Part shown: positions 1 through 12,417 of the stretch, piece by piece
Layout: every line of letters begins with the position of its first letter
How positions within the stretch are numbered: the stretch's first letter is position 1
Assembly: GCF_000006565.2 (NCBI RefSeq)
Contig: NC_031479.1
Location: forward strand, 1,488,001 to 1,552,000
DNA from: Toxoplasma gondii ME49
Taxonomy: Eukaryota; Apicomplexa; Conoidasida; Eucoccidiorida; Sarcocystidae
Direction: 5' to 3'
DNA length: 64,000 nt
The notes under the pieces: model-generated
The model's database searches: none
What the model was told of the DNA's origin: nothing
Seen by the model: the letters and a program-made list of their open reading frames with translations, nothing else
Program-made: the position numbers and the translations under genes

Positions 1-1915
1 AACATCCACATGTGGGCATCTATATGCACATGAATACACGCACGTCTCCATATCTCAGTTTCCACAACATTTTTTAATAACTCCATGTCTGTATGTGTTT
101 CAGCCGACACAAAAACATCCAGTAAATACGTCTACAATCCCAGATATGCAGTCGGTTCGCATAGACATATAACGTACGTAAACAGATTCTTTGCAGCCAT
201 GCGGACAGCCTTACCTACAAAGTGTCTCGGTTGTTCGACATCACAGCCCCACACGTGAACTGTCAGAAGGAAACGTGAAGAAAGTGCAGTTTCCACTAGA
301 GCAACCAGTGCGACTCTTTTGCTCCTGCCGAAAAAGGGTGTCGGAGAAACTCTTTCTTGCCTCATTTGTCGCATTCTCATTGGACAGGAATTTCTTTAGC
401 CCGACTTGCTTTCGATGGAAAACTAGGTGTCAAGACACCCGATCAAGGCATGCAACGACGCGTTCCTATCTCCCCTCATTCTCCTGAAAACCGAATCGAC
501 GAAGTGGGTTCATTTGTGTGTGCAGCAATATCGGTAGACGTGTATGCATATTTGTGTGTATCTGTATGTTGTCTCTTCCTTTTCTATCTGTGAACAGAGA
601 GATATCGAGAACTGCATATGCATGAGGTTCTGTGCAGTCTTCCTCGATCTGGTTGATTGTTCACAAGTTGCTCTGTGTATGCTGTGTCACGTATTACCCT
701 TTTTGAGATACTCTATGCGTAAATCTCTCTCTGGATCACTCGTCATCTATTCCCACGACAGTGTACGGTCCGGTGAATGAACTGCCTTTCCTGAACACGC
801 ACAAGTGAAGAATCTTCCCACGTTGGCAAAAATCAAGAGAAACAAAGAGTCCCGCTAAAGTTTCTCTTCGGAGTCAAGCTCTTCAGGGAATCTCTAACTG
901 TGCCTACACGCCAGCGCAAAAGCGAACGCGCCGAGCTCGCTGGCCGTCTGTACACTGCAGCACACCGCGGGTGTGTGTCGCACTCTCTTCGTGTGTGTTC
1001 TTTGCGGCTGTTTCTCCGTGTTTCTTTCCCCTGGATTCCCCCTTTGTCGCTTTTTTCCTCTCTGTGGCTTCTGCTGCTTCCGAGAGACCCGCGGCGTTTC
1101 CACCCGTGCTCCCGGGGTCCGACCGCAGTGACTCTTAGTGAAGACAAAGTCGGCAGCCTGGCGGGCGCCGCGAGAAAAGCCGCTCTGCGCATGCACAAAT
1201 CGACCGTTCTTGCCTGGGAATCCAGAGACCTTTCTCGCTGGAAAATCCGCGCAGGAACTCCAGAGAAAAAATCTGCCGTTTCAACTCGCTGGATGGAACC
1301 TGCGTGTGTGGACGTGGGTCGCTGTACGTACACCGCAGATGTGGACGGATGTGCATCTGCACAAGCGAAGCAGTGTGTTTGTGTGTCGTTGTCCAGGAGC
1401 GCTCCCGAACAATCTTGATTTCTTTTCAAGGAGCTCTGCGGGAGAAATTTGTCCTTCTGTCCTCGAGCGTTTCATTTCTGTCGTCGTCCTGTCTCTTCCC
1501 CGTCTTCGCGTGGAATGTGAGCCACCCATGCACAGTCTGTAGGGAAGGGAGGGAAGGAAGGGAAGGAACGGAGAACGGCGGACGAGGAAGAAGCGAGGCA
1601 CAGTGGAAAGGGAGAGAAACGAGTGGAGCCGCGCGGCGGCCCTCGTCTGCGTGTTTTCTCGTCTAGAGAAAAGAGGCGGACTGCGCGTCTCTTGTTTCCC
1701 TCTTCGCCTCCTGTGCAAATCTGCTTCTGACGCTCCTCCAAGAGACAACTGGAACTTTCACCTGCCCACCACCCCGAAAGCGAAGACAACACGAAACGAA
1801 GAGTACGGGGCGAGACGACAGAGAAGAGGGAAGATTCAAGAAGATCAAGAAGGGCATGGACGCGAGCCGATAAAGAGCAAAGAACGCAGATCGAAGACGT
1901 CAAAACGAGAGCAAG
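1..1915. other. Upstream region and probable promoter/5'UTR of the C53 gene
   Basis: I see no convincing gene here. The first 800 bases are AT-richer and without codon structure. From about 900 the sequence becomes GC-rich, with long pyrimidine runs around 1000-1080 and 1430-1510 and a purine run at 1541-1571, which is how 5' leaders of coccidian genes usually look. Reading frames are open on both strands for 100-200 codons in this part, but none has a recognisable motif, so I treat them as chance products of the base composition. The first supported start codon is at 1916. Confidence 0.5.
1541..1571 (+). promoter_or_regulatory. G-run tract, possible G-quadruplex, upstream of C53
   Basis: A purine tract contains four runs of three G separated by short A-rich loops (GGGAAGGGAGGGAAGGAAGGG is the core pattern, with one longer loop). 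It lies about 350 bases before the C53 start codon, on the coding strand, so it would be in the promoter or the 5' untranslated leader. That a four-run tract can fold into a G-quadruplex is general knowledge; that it does so here is inference. Confidence 0.35.
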
Positions 1916-4900
1916 ATGAGTTTCGGCGGGGGCGGAGTCCAGGCGCAGCTGGATGTACCGTACCAGAAAGTTGCGGACTGGCTTCTCTGTCGGCGTCAGG
2001 TTGCAGACAACTGGGCACAGCTGCTGAAAGGTAAGTCGGCTGGAGTGTATGTACACCTGAAGCGCGTCTGCGGCACCGTCGGGAAAAGTTAGAGTTGGAA
2101 CATTCGCGTTCTCGTATGTTAAGCGCGTGCGAGAGACCGGTCGCCAGGGCAAGAATACTAGCTTGGTTTCCGTCAGTTACAGTAGATTTCTTGTCTTGAA
2201 CTCCTTCGAACCCCATGCAATTTCTCCCTTCAAACGAACCGGTCAAGATTTTGAGGTTTTAGGTTCTTCCCATAATTCAATTTACTTTAGTGGAGGGAGA
2301 GAACATACTCTTTGTCTTCTCATGTGAGTCTCTCTCAACCTGTCGGGCCTCCTGGCCGGATGTATAATATGTACAGCTGCCCACGCACACGTTGCAGAGG
2401 CTGTCACGCAGGGTGTCGGGGACGAGCAGGTGGCTCAAGAATTTCTTCAGAAGAATAAAGACGAACTCCATTACCTGAAAATAAAAGAACTCGTTTCGAT
2501 CCTTTCTCAGGTACGACAAATGCGTTCTTGCGTTCCTCGTGTCTCACAAAACGCTCCGGTTTCTCTTCTCCCTCTTCAAATGATGCAGTCGCTCGCTTAC
2601 GCAGTCCGTTGGCCTCTCTGAATATCTACCTAATGTGAGCACGTGAACACCGTCGTATATTGGCTTAGCATGTTCATGCACGTATGTGTGTTGCCTCGGC
2701 TTATATGCACGTCCATGCGTATAGTCCAAAACCTATCCCCTCATGCGTGTGTTCACATATGGGTCATATATATATATATATACATATATACTTACATATA
2801 TACATATATGTGTGTGTATTTACACGAGTCTCCACATCGTTCTTTTCATCCAGGGCATGGGTTCTGTCTTGGCGTTCTTCTGTTCGCTCTTCAAGTGTCG
2901 TCTGTCTACCCTCTGCTGTCGCTTCTCGGCCGATGTTGATGTGTTTCGTTGCTGTCTTTCTTGCAGTCTTCACAAGCTTCAGCGTCTCTTCTCAGTCTCT
3001 CCTTCGGCTGTTCTCCGTTTCGGCGATGGCGGGCTCTGCAGCGCGCGATGGAAAAAGGCAACTTGCACATTCTTGACATGAGCAGGTTCGTCTCCACTTC
3101 GTCCACGGAGATCGAATAATCTGCCACGGAACGTTCGGACGAAACGTGATTGGTTCAACTCGCCGGTAGACCCAGATGGCTAGTAGCAACTCCCTGATCC
3201 AAGGGTCATACATGTGCTCCAAAGCCACAGTGTGAACGAAGTCGAGCCAAGGCTTCGTCTACACCTCCAGACAACGCGTCTGTGTATACCTTTGCGTGGA
3301 TTTGTAGTAACTCTGTCAATGTGCGCATTACGAGTGGACAGAACAAGGCAAATGTGTAGTGTTCTTGTATCTCCTGATACTCCTTTAGTGGTTCGCATCT
3401 GCATGGAGGTATACGTATGTGCAGATTCAGGAACGTAGCCAAATGAAAAACGAACGTACTTGTGTTTGTCTTTCTCTCCATTTCGTGTATATATATATAT
3501 ATATATATATACATATCTTCATATACAGGTATATATTGTCGTGCACATACATAATATATCTATGTGTACTTTTGTATATTTGTAAACATGTTGTCACTTT
3601 TGTTCTACTTGATGGGGTAGGTTTCCTAGGAGAGATTTGGTTGCCGAAGTTGCTCTTAATTATCAGCTGTTCCCTTTTCCTTTCCTCTCGTGCAACTGTC
3701 TCTCATTTCACATTTTTTGTATTTTGTGTTTCTAGGTGGCTTAGTCGGCATCTCAACGACAACATCCCCGTTCTCCAACGATCCATTCAGGCGAAGCAGA
3801 AGCAGGTGAGCTCTTCATCCCTCTGGTGCAGACGTCTCCTTTTTCGGAGAACCTCAGTGTTTTTACAGCAGCTTGTCAAAACTCTTGCAAGTGTCTCGAA
3901 GGTCTGGCGTGTATCTGCGAAATAGAAAACCTGTGCATCCGTCGACACCGGCAGCAGCAAATCCCGGGGAGGAGCTCGAGATTGAGAACTCCATTTTTCG
4001 ACTTGTGACAAACGCTTGCAGTTATATTCGGTCACATGTGCTCCCATCGTTCAAAGCCTTTGTAGTATGTTGCCCCCTCAGATCACCGACGGAGGCAAGC
4101 GGAAGCAGGAGCTGCAGCGTGCGGCCCAAGAGGCGGAGTGTGCGTACACCGCGTTGTGTGACAAGTATGGAATTCGCCCAGGGTCTGGTCCAGCGGAGGA
4201 AGGTCGTCTAGAAGAGGCTTTGAAGAAGCAGATTCTCGTTCACGTCAGCAAACTGTTGCCCGAGCGTTTGAAGGAAGCGGAGAAGCTTCTCGTCGCCGAG
4301 GGTCCGGCCATCATCGAGATGTACAGACGCTTCCGCGTGTACCAGCGAGGCGAGGCCAGCGAGGCGGCTTCAGAATCCCCAGAAGATTTCCTGCCAATGC
4401 TGCGGTTTGTCGCCGCTCACGGAAACGCGCCGGCGACTGTCGCGCTGAAGCTTGTCGACCCAGAAGGCGCATGCAAAGAGGACATCCAGATACAACGAGC
4501 GGAGTCAGGTGGGAGAGAAAAGGAAGCGGCCTGCCTCGGCATCGAAGTCGAGGATCATGGTGAAGGCGACCGAGAAACCGGCGCGAGTGCAGAGGCGCAG
4601 ATCGAGGTGATCACAGTCGAAGAGGGAGAGGAGACAGGGGGGGAAGTGAGCCTGTTCGAATCTCGACTTTGCCGCCGAGCACTGCTTGACGACGTCCACG
4701 AGCTCCACGCCTTCCTGTATCAACGTCTGAAGGAGTGTGAAGAAGATGGCAGCCGAGGGAAAAAGTCAGTCGGAAAAAAGGCCGGGCACACTGCCGGAGT
4801 AGCTCAACTCACGAGCTTGCCGGAGGAACTTGTCGTTCCTGCTGGTCAGGTAGGAAACGGGTCATTCGGTCGGTGCGGTGGCCACGGCGACACAGAGATG

Positions 4901-6784
4901 TACACAGGCATCTGCAAGAGAAGAACATTTGTGTCGTGTTTCGTGTACATGGGTGTGAGGGCATACCAACGTGTGGTGGATCTCATCGAAGAGCGACTCG
5001 TGCTTTCTACGCAGCGAACTGGTCCCGGACGTTTCGGTGTCGCTGGTGGCCATGTAGGAAAGGACACCGTTTCGCGTCCTCCGTTCCTCCTCCGAAAAAA
5101 AGCATCGAAGGCTCGCGAGTCTTTGAGAGTGGGGGAACACCGAACAGATTGTTCCGTGCTTTTTAGGTACAGCCTGTCACAGGGCGATCCGGGCGGATGT
5201 AGCTGGTGCCGGTTTTTGGGGTGTACGTACACCTGGCTGCTTCGGCGGTCCGTGCAGTGTATCGAAAGCGTGTCTGTCTCCGAGAAGACACATGACTGGC
5301 GACCTGCTCCTTTCGCGTACGTTCAGCTGGGCACGTGGCTGAAAGCATGCCAGATGGTAGAAGAACTCCTCGGCGGTCGGGAGACTTTGGATCTTCTTCA
5401 ACTGAGGCAGAGTGAAACTCAGATGAGCAAGTGAGGTTTTCCGGGAAGTCGGTTATGGTTCGGTCCACATAAGGAACGACAGCGAAGGCCTTCTCGACGT
5501 TGAGAGGGAACCGGAGGCAACCGGTAAAAACAGAAGCGTCTTTTCACAAAGGAGAGATGGACAGTAGTCCAAGTCGCATAACATGATGTTAGACCACACT
5601 GTCAGCAGATAAACTTGTCTCGGGTGTGTATACCTCAGCGGCTAAATGTCAATAAAACATGCGAGTTTTAATCGTCCCGTGATGGGTTCTTCCTTCTCAT
5701 GGTGGAGTATAGCGACAGGAATGAGCGGATTATTTTCCGTGGAAGACCTTTTTCTTCGAGGTCCGTGTCCATCTCCGTTTCTGTTGAAGACACGCGCTGC
5801 TGCCCACTGGAGAGACCGTCGAGGAATATGTTTATTCCTCAAAACACACCTGCAGCACCTTGTGTGTCTCACCTGTCTGTGCCGCGTTCCCTGTTTTCCC
5901 CTGGGTTCGTCTTTCGTAGCTTTCCGTGTGTCTACGAGGCCGCGTCCCCAATACTCGTGAACAAACACTGCCGTTGCCGACTTAGGAAAGAGAGTCGGTT
6001 CAACACCTCTCTGTGGAGACCCACGGATAGACGAGGCGGCGACTGATGCGTGCTTCTTTCCTTCAGACTTGTTTCCCTGTTCTCTCTGACGCGCCGCAAC
6101 GTCCGCAAGTCTCTCAGTGCGGCAGTACAGTTGGAGAGACGTCTGACCGAGCAGCAGGGCGAGGTAGGTTGCTGTTTGGGGGTCCCGCCTGCCTTTCGGT
6201 TCTCCCGTTAGCATCTTCGTTTGCGTCCTCGAAGGGCACAAAGCAGAGCTTGCATTCGGCATTCGGTGAGCAGTCTCTTTCTCTGCGTCTACGTGTTTCA
6301 TATGCCTGACCCCGCCTCTGTGGTCCGCGTCTTCGTCTTTTCTCCCGCGTCTGCTCGCTCCGTACATACGAAGAGCTATGGTCGGTCCACCTCGCTGCGT
6401 TGCGCGAAGAGCTCCATACATCACGCCTCGATCGCCACCGCGGCTCAATTTCGGGGTCTTTCGAGCTTTCGTCAATTTGCTGGCGGTTCTTTCTCGCAGT
6501 CGATCCAGCAACTGTCGACCTTGCTGTGGGCGGGTCAGCGGAACGCAGCCTCCAGCACGCGTATGCCAGTGCGTGTCGCGTCCTCTGTTGTGCATGCGTC
6601 GTTTGCTGTTTCCTTCGGTGCCGCGTCTGTCTCCCTTTTGCAGATCAAGGAAGAGCAAAACAAGTTGAATGCGCTCAAGGCAGAAGCTCGGGAGCTCCGG
6701 AAGGCCCTTGAGGAAGCCTTGGAGACCGTCGTCAAGGGGGCGAAAGTGACTCTCGTTGGAATCCAGCCAGACAAACTTGCGTAG
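1916..6784 (+). CDS. CDK5RAP3: CDK5RAP3/C53 homologue, UFMylation and ER-phagy adaptor (8 exons, about 515 aa)
   Basis: Coding exons: 1916-2030, 2377-2510, 2967-3085, 3736-3805, 4082-4849, 5327-5430, 6067-6163, 6644-6784; all junctions are GT-AG and keep frame. The product has about 515 residues, against 506 in human CDK5RAP3. Family landmarks appear in order: VADWLLCRRQ near the N-terminus, ILDMSRWLSRHLNDNIPVLQ across exons 3-4, FLPMLRFVAAHGN in exon 5, an acidic linker, then a C-terminal helical region (NVRKSLSAAVQLERRL, KLNALKAEARELRKAL). In animals and plants C53 works with UFL1 and DDRGK1 in UFM1 conjugation at the ER and binds ATG8 through I-D-W-G motifs in the linker. Here the linker (residues about 265-350) has no tryptophan and no IDWG; the nearest strings are IEVED (about 300) and IEVIT (about 320). 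Orthology looks firm; exon 6 rests on limited similarity. Confidence 0.92.
2766..2812. repeat. TA/CATA microsatellite in C53 intron 2
   Basis: Alternating TA dinucleotides interrupted by ACATATA units, inside the intron between the second and third coding exons of C53. Confidence 0.9.
3487..3537. repeat. TA dinucleotide microsatellite in C53 intron 3
   Basis: A nearly pure TA run of about 26 bases followed by degenerate ATATAC units, within the intron between coding exons 3 and 4 of C53. Similar TA tracts occur at 2766, 51114 and 62338. Confidence 0.9.
5220..5233. repeat. Perfect 14-bp palindrome GGTGTACGTACACC
   Basis: A perfect inverted repeat inside C53 intron 5. The same palindrome with one base changed (GGTGTACATACACC) is at 47780-47793 and 55476-55489, and shorter versions lie at 1323-1332 and 2045-2056. 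The function is unknown. Confidence 0.7.
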
Positions 6785-9316
6785 AGGGATTTGTACAGAA
6801 AAGTCACAGAATATGAAGATGCCTCGTCTGTGCATGTTTTTCTCAAAACGGATGCTTCTGCTCCGCGGTCGATAGATCCTCCTCCCTTCGTGTGTCTCCG
6901 CCCTCCGTGTTCCTCTTCCCCCTTCTTCGTTTCTCTCCTGCTGCTGAGTCTCCGCTGTTGGTGTGTGTGTGTTTGCGTCCTCTGACTCGCTAGGGCTCTC
7001 CTCTCTTTCTCACTTTCCCTTATGCCGCGGCGTGTCGGTGGGCCGATCTTGTTTGCCACTCTCGATCGGCCGGCCTCTGCCTGCGACCTCAGGCTTTTCT
7101 TCTGCCTCTTGCCGTATTCTCTCTCTCTGCGCGTCGGATTCTGTGAGCTGTCGATACACGGGGTGACCATGTGTGAACCGTTTCGCTCTCACCCTCTCAG
7201 AAGTTCGCGCGACAGCAGCGTCCCGCGCGCTCCTGCACTCGGGCTTGACTGCCTGCGTTCTGTAGTCCGATTTGTGGTGGACGTGGTGACACGCCAGAGA
7301 GAGCCCTCAGGTGACTTGTGTCGGGTGCGGGCGGGAGTATTTTCGCATTCGTTTCAGTCCCCGTTTTGACCGCGGATGCAGTTGTCTATCTAGCACAGTC
7401 GCAAAGGAAACTTTGCCTTTCTCTCCGAGAGCGGAACGCTCACTGGGAAAGAAAACCCGAGGCGCCTGTGAGAATGCACTCGAGGCGTACCGCTCCTCCA
7501 AGTCCGAGGGCTGCCGCGGGTGAACTCTTTTGGTTTGATCCGAAGTATGCAGGGAGCTAAATAGATACACGGAACTTGACTAGCATTATTAGATTCATAT
7601 AAACGACAAAAAAGACATACAGTTTAGCTCGGTTGGTACAGAACCGGACGCGGTTATCCCGTCTCAGCAGCGTATTTAGTGGAGATACTGGATGGTCCTA
7701 CGACCATGTACCTGCGCGGCTGTCCGCGGCGAAATGTAGCAGTTCTCAACTCGACTATTCCCGTTCTCCGTGGCCGAATACTGGCGCAGACTTCGCCTCT
7801 GGCCCGGAACACCGCCGCATAGCGTACTTTAAAAGTTTCTAGATTCTCGGTGTCACGAAAACAGGACCACCCAACACAGTTTCGTCGGTAGCCATATCTG
7901 TGTAAGTAGTTTTCCCGACGCGGGAGAAAACCCTGAAGGAACCCTGCATATCGACCACGTGTGTACACCCGCTATGTCGCCTGTGTGAACCCGTGCACTT
8001 GTGTCGTGTCACAGTGCCATCGCAGTCCTGATCAAACGACTGTACAGAGGTGTACTTTTGGTAGATACTGCCGCACTCAACAGACAGCATCGGTGGCGAT
8101 ATTCTGTACAGCAACGGTGCTTGCACTGTGTTTCGGATGTGGGGGAAGACCTGAGCAGAGCAGGTGGTCTGACAGAAATTCTAAATAGAAATTCTCTCGC
8201 TGGTACCACTGTGTAGTGGAAATGCCGCAGGAAACGGTGAAGACCTTAAGTGGAAAGTGTCGGAGCGATATTCGCGGCTAGAAATCCGCGTTTTAAAGGT
8301 GCCGCCGCTCAGTTAGCGAGAATCGTCGTGTGAGTTTCTTGCGAGCGGAAACGGGGCAAAGTGCGCTTCGAGGCAACGACGCCTGCTTCATAACCCTCTG
8401 AAAATAATGCAAGTCGTAGGTTTTCCAACATGCGACGCGTGCCAGGGGACAAAAACAAACGGGCGAAGAAATACGATGTTCCACGGGAAGCTAATGCCCC
8501 GTCGATTATCGCCTCTGTTGCTTCGGCAGGGGAAGCCAAGACCGTGACGGCAAAGACGACGCTTTCCTCGAGCTGTCCGTCTGCGTCCCCCGCATTTCGG
8601 CAATCCGCGTTTGAACGAAACAATTGCTTGAGCAGCACGGAACTGCGTTGGCTCTAAAGGCCGCCTGGTTGTACATATACTTTGTGAAAGCCTTCCTTTC
8701 CGCCGACCGTCCACTCGAGGCAAAAACATGGGGGCGGAGAAAACCTGGAGAGGCACGGAAACGTGTGTACGTCGCCCCACTCATCTCCAGAATCTCTATC
8801 CCACATCTGAAACCCGCTGACGGTGCCTTTGTTGCGTTTTTGTAGGCCGGCCGCAGACGTCAGTTTCCAGTGCGGCACGTGGACTGCGAAGCGCTCGGCG
8901 GTCCAGTGAACATTTCCAAGCAGACAGCCTCTGTGTGGACTGCTCTGGACCGGGAGGAGAAATTTACGCTCTCTGTGCACGTAACTAATGACGAAGAACC
9001 CCTAAAACGCTCACACGCAGTCTCGCGGTGCTTTTTTCGGGAGCAGCTCTCCTGCGTGGGAATGAAACCCATCATTTGAATTCATGACACGAGGGCCCAA
9101 GGCAAATATGGAACCCCAGAACCACCGTTCCGTTCTCTCTGGTAACGTGGTACTGTGTGCATCATCTGGTTACAGTCCTAGAGTGCGCAGCGAGGACGAC
9201 GTCTGCGCGAGGGCGCTGGATTTGCTCCGTTCGTCTTTGTGCGCCGCGTATCCACAGTACTTTCATCACCGGCCTTGATGCCTCCGAAGTTGCTGCTCAT
9301 GACCTGCTCAGTTGCT
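6785..9316. other. Non-coding stretch between convergent C53 and uridine phosphorylase genes
   Basis: This separates two genes that end toward each other. The first few hundred bases are pyrimidine-rich and probably the 3' untranslated region of C53. From about 7560 to 8300 the sequence changes to a more AT-rich character and includes a short tRNA-like D-arm string near 7623-7645. I see no reading frame with recognisable protein motifs on either strand. At 2.5 kb it is longer than two 3' untranslated regions would need. Confidence 0.4.
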
Positions 9317-12300
9317 TTACGCCGCAGGCTTGATGATGCCTTCGGAAACAAGTGTCACAAGGGCATCAAAGGCAGCTTCGCCCGCTGCCAAAGTAGCCTT
9401 ATCTTGGTCTTCCGCCTAAACGCGACACACACACACAAAAAAAAAACAAGAAAAGTACAGAGTGACACAGCGTGGAAAGTCACTCCATCACCTAGTTTGC
9501 GCTTCGTTTTCGTTGACACAGGCGTCGGCGCCTGTTTGCGGCGGAGTCTGTTTTGTCGTATCTCCATGACACAACACTGTCTTTTCTTCTCTACCGAGGC
9601 AACCCAGAAGGAGAGTGTGACCTCACTCCTTGACATTTCTCCCCTCCTCCTGTTTCCGCTCACCGTCACGTGAGCTGTCAAGTTCGGATTGCTCCGGTTC
9701 ACAAGGCCGATCATGAGAGAGGCGGCGTACGACTTGGGTCCGTTTGGGATGCTGTGCTGTCTCTGGTGCATGAGATGGAAGATTTGGTGCGTCTCCATCT
9801 CCAGACTCACGACCCCCAGGTCTGTCATGTCCTTCAGGAGGTTCGCGTTATTGTCGTTCCACAGCGGCAACTCTCTGCCCTGAATCGCATGCACACAAGA
9901 AACACGGCATGACCACACATTCACCTTCTCATCCTCTTACCGGCAATCTTTCGAGGTTCCCTTTACCTACGCGTCAAGCGCACTGGTGCGATCACGCGTG
10001 CGATAGCGCGAAGGAAAACACGAATCCAGCAAGCCTCGACAAGTGGTGAGGTATGTGTACCTGCGCCAGGCATCGCCGATGCAAAAGGGATGAGGAGGAC
10101 CCTCGGGTCCCTCCTCAATCGGTGTATGTGAAAAGACACTGTCCCTCCCTTTCGGCTAAGGTTCCACGCCTTCGGTGACTAGACTATATGCGCTATACAC
10201 ACAAGGTCAACAAGTGTCAAAGTTTGGCCATCAACAGCCAGTGCCAAAAGCACATACCCGCGTACCGCAGGCGGGGCAGCCGGTAGGCGCTGGTCGTTAC
10301 CGCCCCCCCCTTGTGTGCCACCTTGGTCCCCCCTTTCGGAGAGCGCACACGAGTCAGTACAGTCTTCGAAATCACCTTATTTGATTAACGTAACAGCGCA
10401 GACGCCTACGGTGCACCGCATGTAAACTGTACATTGGATACGTTTCAGCACTTCAGGGTTGCGAGAACCTTATAAATGAGAGAAGAGATGTTCGGTCTAG
10501 TGTTCCGTTATCCTACATAGATGACGTGGCTTGTAGCACGTTTTTGTATCGTGTTTGTAGAAACGGATTACTGCTCACCTGACAAGCGAAGAAAGTCTCC
10601 GCCGAGCAGTTGAGGCCTCGTTTGACTGCTGCACCCTGCGCATTCAAGTTGGCTTCGATAAGATCGGTCAAACGCTTGTCTGCCTTGACCGGCGCTGTCA
10701 GCAAGTAGGGTCGCGGGTCGCGCCCGCACTCCCGTTTGTTTCCCAAAGCTGCTTCGCCGTCAAAGTGACAGTAGTTCCTAGAAACACAAGCCGAAGCAAA
10801 CCACCCCCTAGGTTTGTAGATCCGCGAGAGAGTGCGTGGATTCGACAGCGCACGGACACTTCCGGAGATGCGTGTGCACAACCCGCCCCGCAGCAGAGCA
10901 CATGAACGACCAAGCCGAACCCGCTGCGGGTGCACAACACAGCAACTACACAATCAGTCAAGAGTTCCCGGCCAAAATGCCCGATCAACAATCTACGGCC
11001 ACACATCAGCTGGGGGTACTTCGTCGTCGTACGAGCAGTACCGTGGACACAGCCCATGTAGGGCTTTCTGCCTCTTTACAACCGTGAAATGCCCTTGTCA
11101 GTGAACCGGGTCGCAACTACGAGGTGACAAAAAAAACAGAACTGCACGCCTTTACCTCTGCCCTCACCTGTAGCAGTACATGCTCTCGTCGCTGAGCATG
11201 AGAGTACCCGGCCGGGTCGCGTAGTCGACGATTCCACAACTGCCAATGCGAACGACGGCCAAGGGTTCTCCTTCCAAAACAAAAGAGGCTTCACGAATGA
11301 AAAAATCTGCCATCGGAGCACCCATGCCAATGCAGACGATCGACATGCGCTGTCCGCCTTTGATGTATTTGCCTGAAAACAAGCAGAGAAAAACGAATAC
11401 TAGAGAGTTGTGAACGCCAAAAAACAATCCGAAGAAAGCCACCGCCGACCAGCAGGAGTTGCCACGAGCTGGAGGTCCTCGGGTTTGTCGAAGCACTATC
11501 ATGCTATGACACCCCGAAGCACACGACTTAAAAGATCGTTCAAAGCTCCCTCACCCTGTTCGGGTGCTCCCCATACACAAGATCTACGTGGGGGTGCTCA
11601 CGCGTCCAGTTCGGTCTATCATCAGTCTGTGGGTTTTCTAAACTCCCAAAAACGGTAAAGGCAACCGATACGCGTTTTTTCAGTCGATTCACTGCCTCTG
11701 TGCAGGTGTGGAAAGGGTCTTCCAACTGACGTCGCCAGGTCATCTGCCACCGTTCGCTCTCCCATGTTGTAGAATGCAAATCGCTACTTACCCGTGAAGG
11801 TGTAGAATTGTCGCGAAGAGGAAACCTCCGTGACATCCGTAAGGAATTTCGCTGCGAGAACCCGCGCGCGCTGTTCGCAGCCGACCGTCACGATCAGTGA
11901 TGCCAAGTCTCCCTTCTTGACGCCCAGATGGTACGTGCGACCATCCGGGGTAAGGAAGATATTCTTTCCTTTGAGTTCCGACTGTCAGCGACAAACACAC
12001 AACCACAGGACACGTCGTCATGCCCCCGTGCATAAGCTAGAAGTTTAGATAGCTAAATACCAGGTAAGCTCATGTTGAAAACAGGCTAGAGGCAGAAAAA
12101 AAAGCCGGAAAAAGATGTGATCTGCAACTGGTAAAGATGCCACTCTTGAACTGGCAGGCACTACGCTCGTGTCCTGCACCACTGTATACGTCGTCATTGC
12201 TGCAAGAGAATCAACTACATACTAGGCAAATCTACGGCAAAACCCCTCGTCAAGAACTGTGAGGGAATGGGGCGGAAGCGCCCGCCCTTTTAAATGCGAC

Positions 12301-12417
12301 AAAGCCAGAAAGAGAAGCCCCGCTGCGTCAGACAAGAGGGGGAACGCAGGCGGACGCAGCCCCCCGTGAATCAACGCAGAGCGTAGATGCGTGCCCTATC
12401 TTGCTGAAACTCACCAT
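9317..12417 (-). CDS. Uridine phosphorylase, NP-I family (6 exons, about 301 aa)
   Basis: Coding exons on the minus strand: 12415-12417 (the ATG alone), 11792-11981, 11168-11372, 10579-10777, 9670-9879, 9317-9415; every junction is GT-AG and in frame. The enzyme splits uridine with phosphate into uracil and ribose-1-phosphate for pyrimidine salvage. Seen: YHLGVKKGDL at the N-terminus; RIGSCG, the phosphate-binding arginine loop; SAETFFACQGRE, whose Q-G-R matches the uracil-recognising Q-x-R of uridine phosphorylases rather than purine enzymes; and SLEMETH, the ribose-binding E-M-E. The usual G-D-P-x-R near the N-terminus reads G-C-E-Q-R, keeping only the arginine. Exon 2 has no Met, and an in-frame TGA stands just before its acceptor, so the start must lie upstream; ATG directly followed by GTGAGT at 12417 fits, but this one-codon exon is inference. 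Confidence 0.88.

Noticed and set aside
5642..6835. A 397-codon minus-strand frame opposite the 3' part of C53
   Set aside because: Arg/Gly-rich, no recognisable motif, and it overlaps C53 exons 7 and 8, which match the family.
7560..7680. tRNA-like string AGCTCGGTTGGTACAGAACC near 7623-7645
   Set aside because: The D-arm-like part is followed by CCGGACGCGGTTATCCCG, which does not form a proper anticodon arm with U33, and no T arm follows. It could be another organellar relic but is too weak to annotate.
9424..9450. CACACACA and poly-A run in the last uridine phosphorylase intron
   Set aside because: Too short to be a meaningful microsatellite and it lies in intron sequence.
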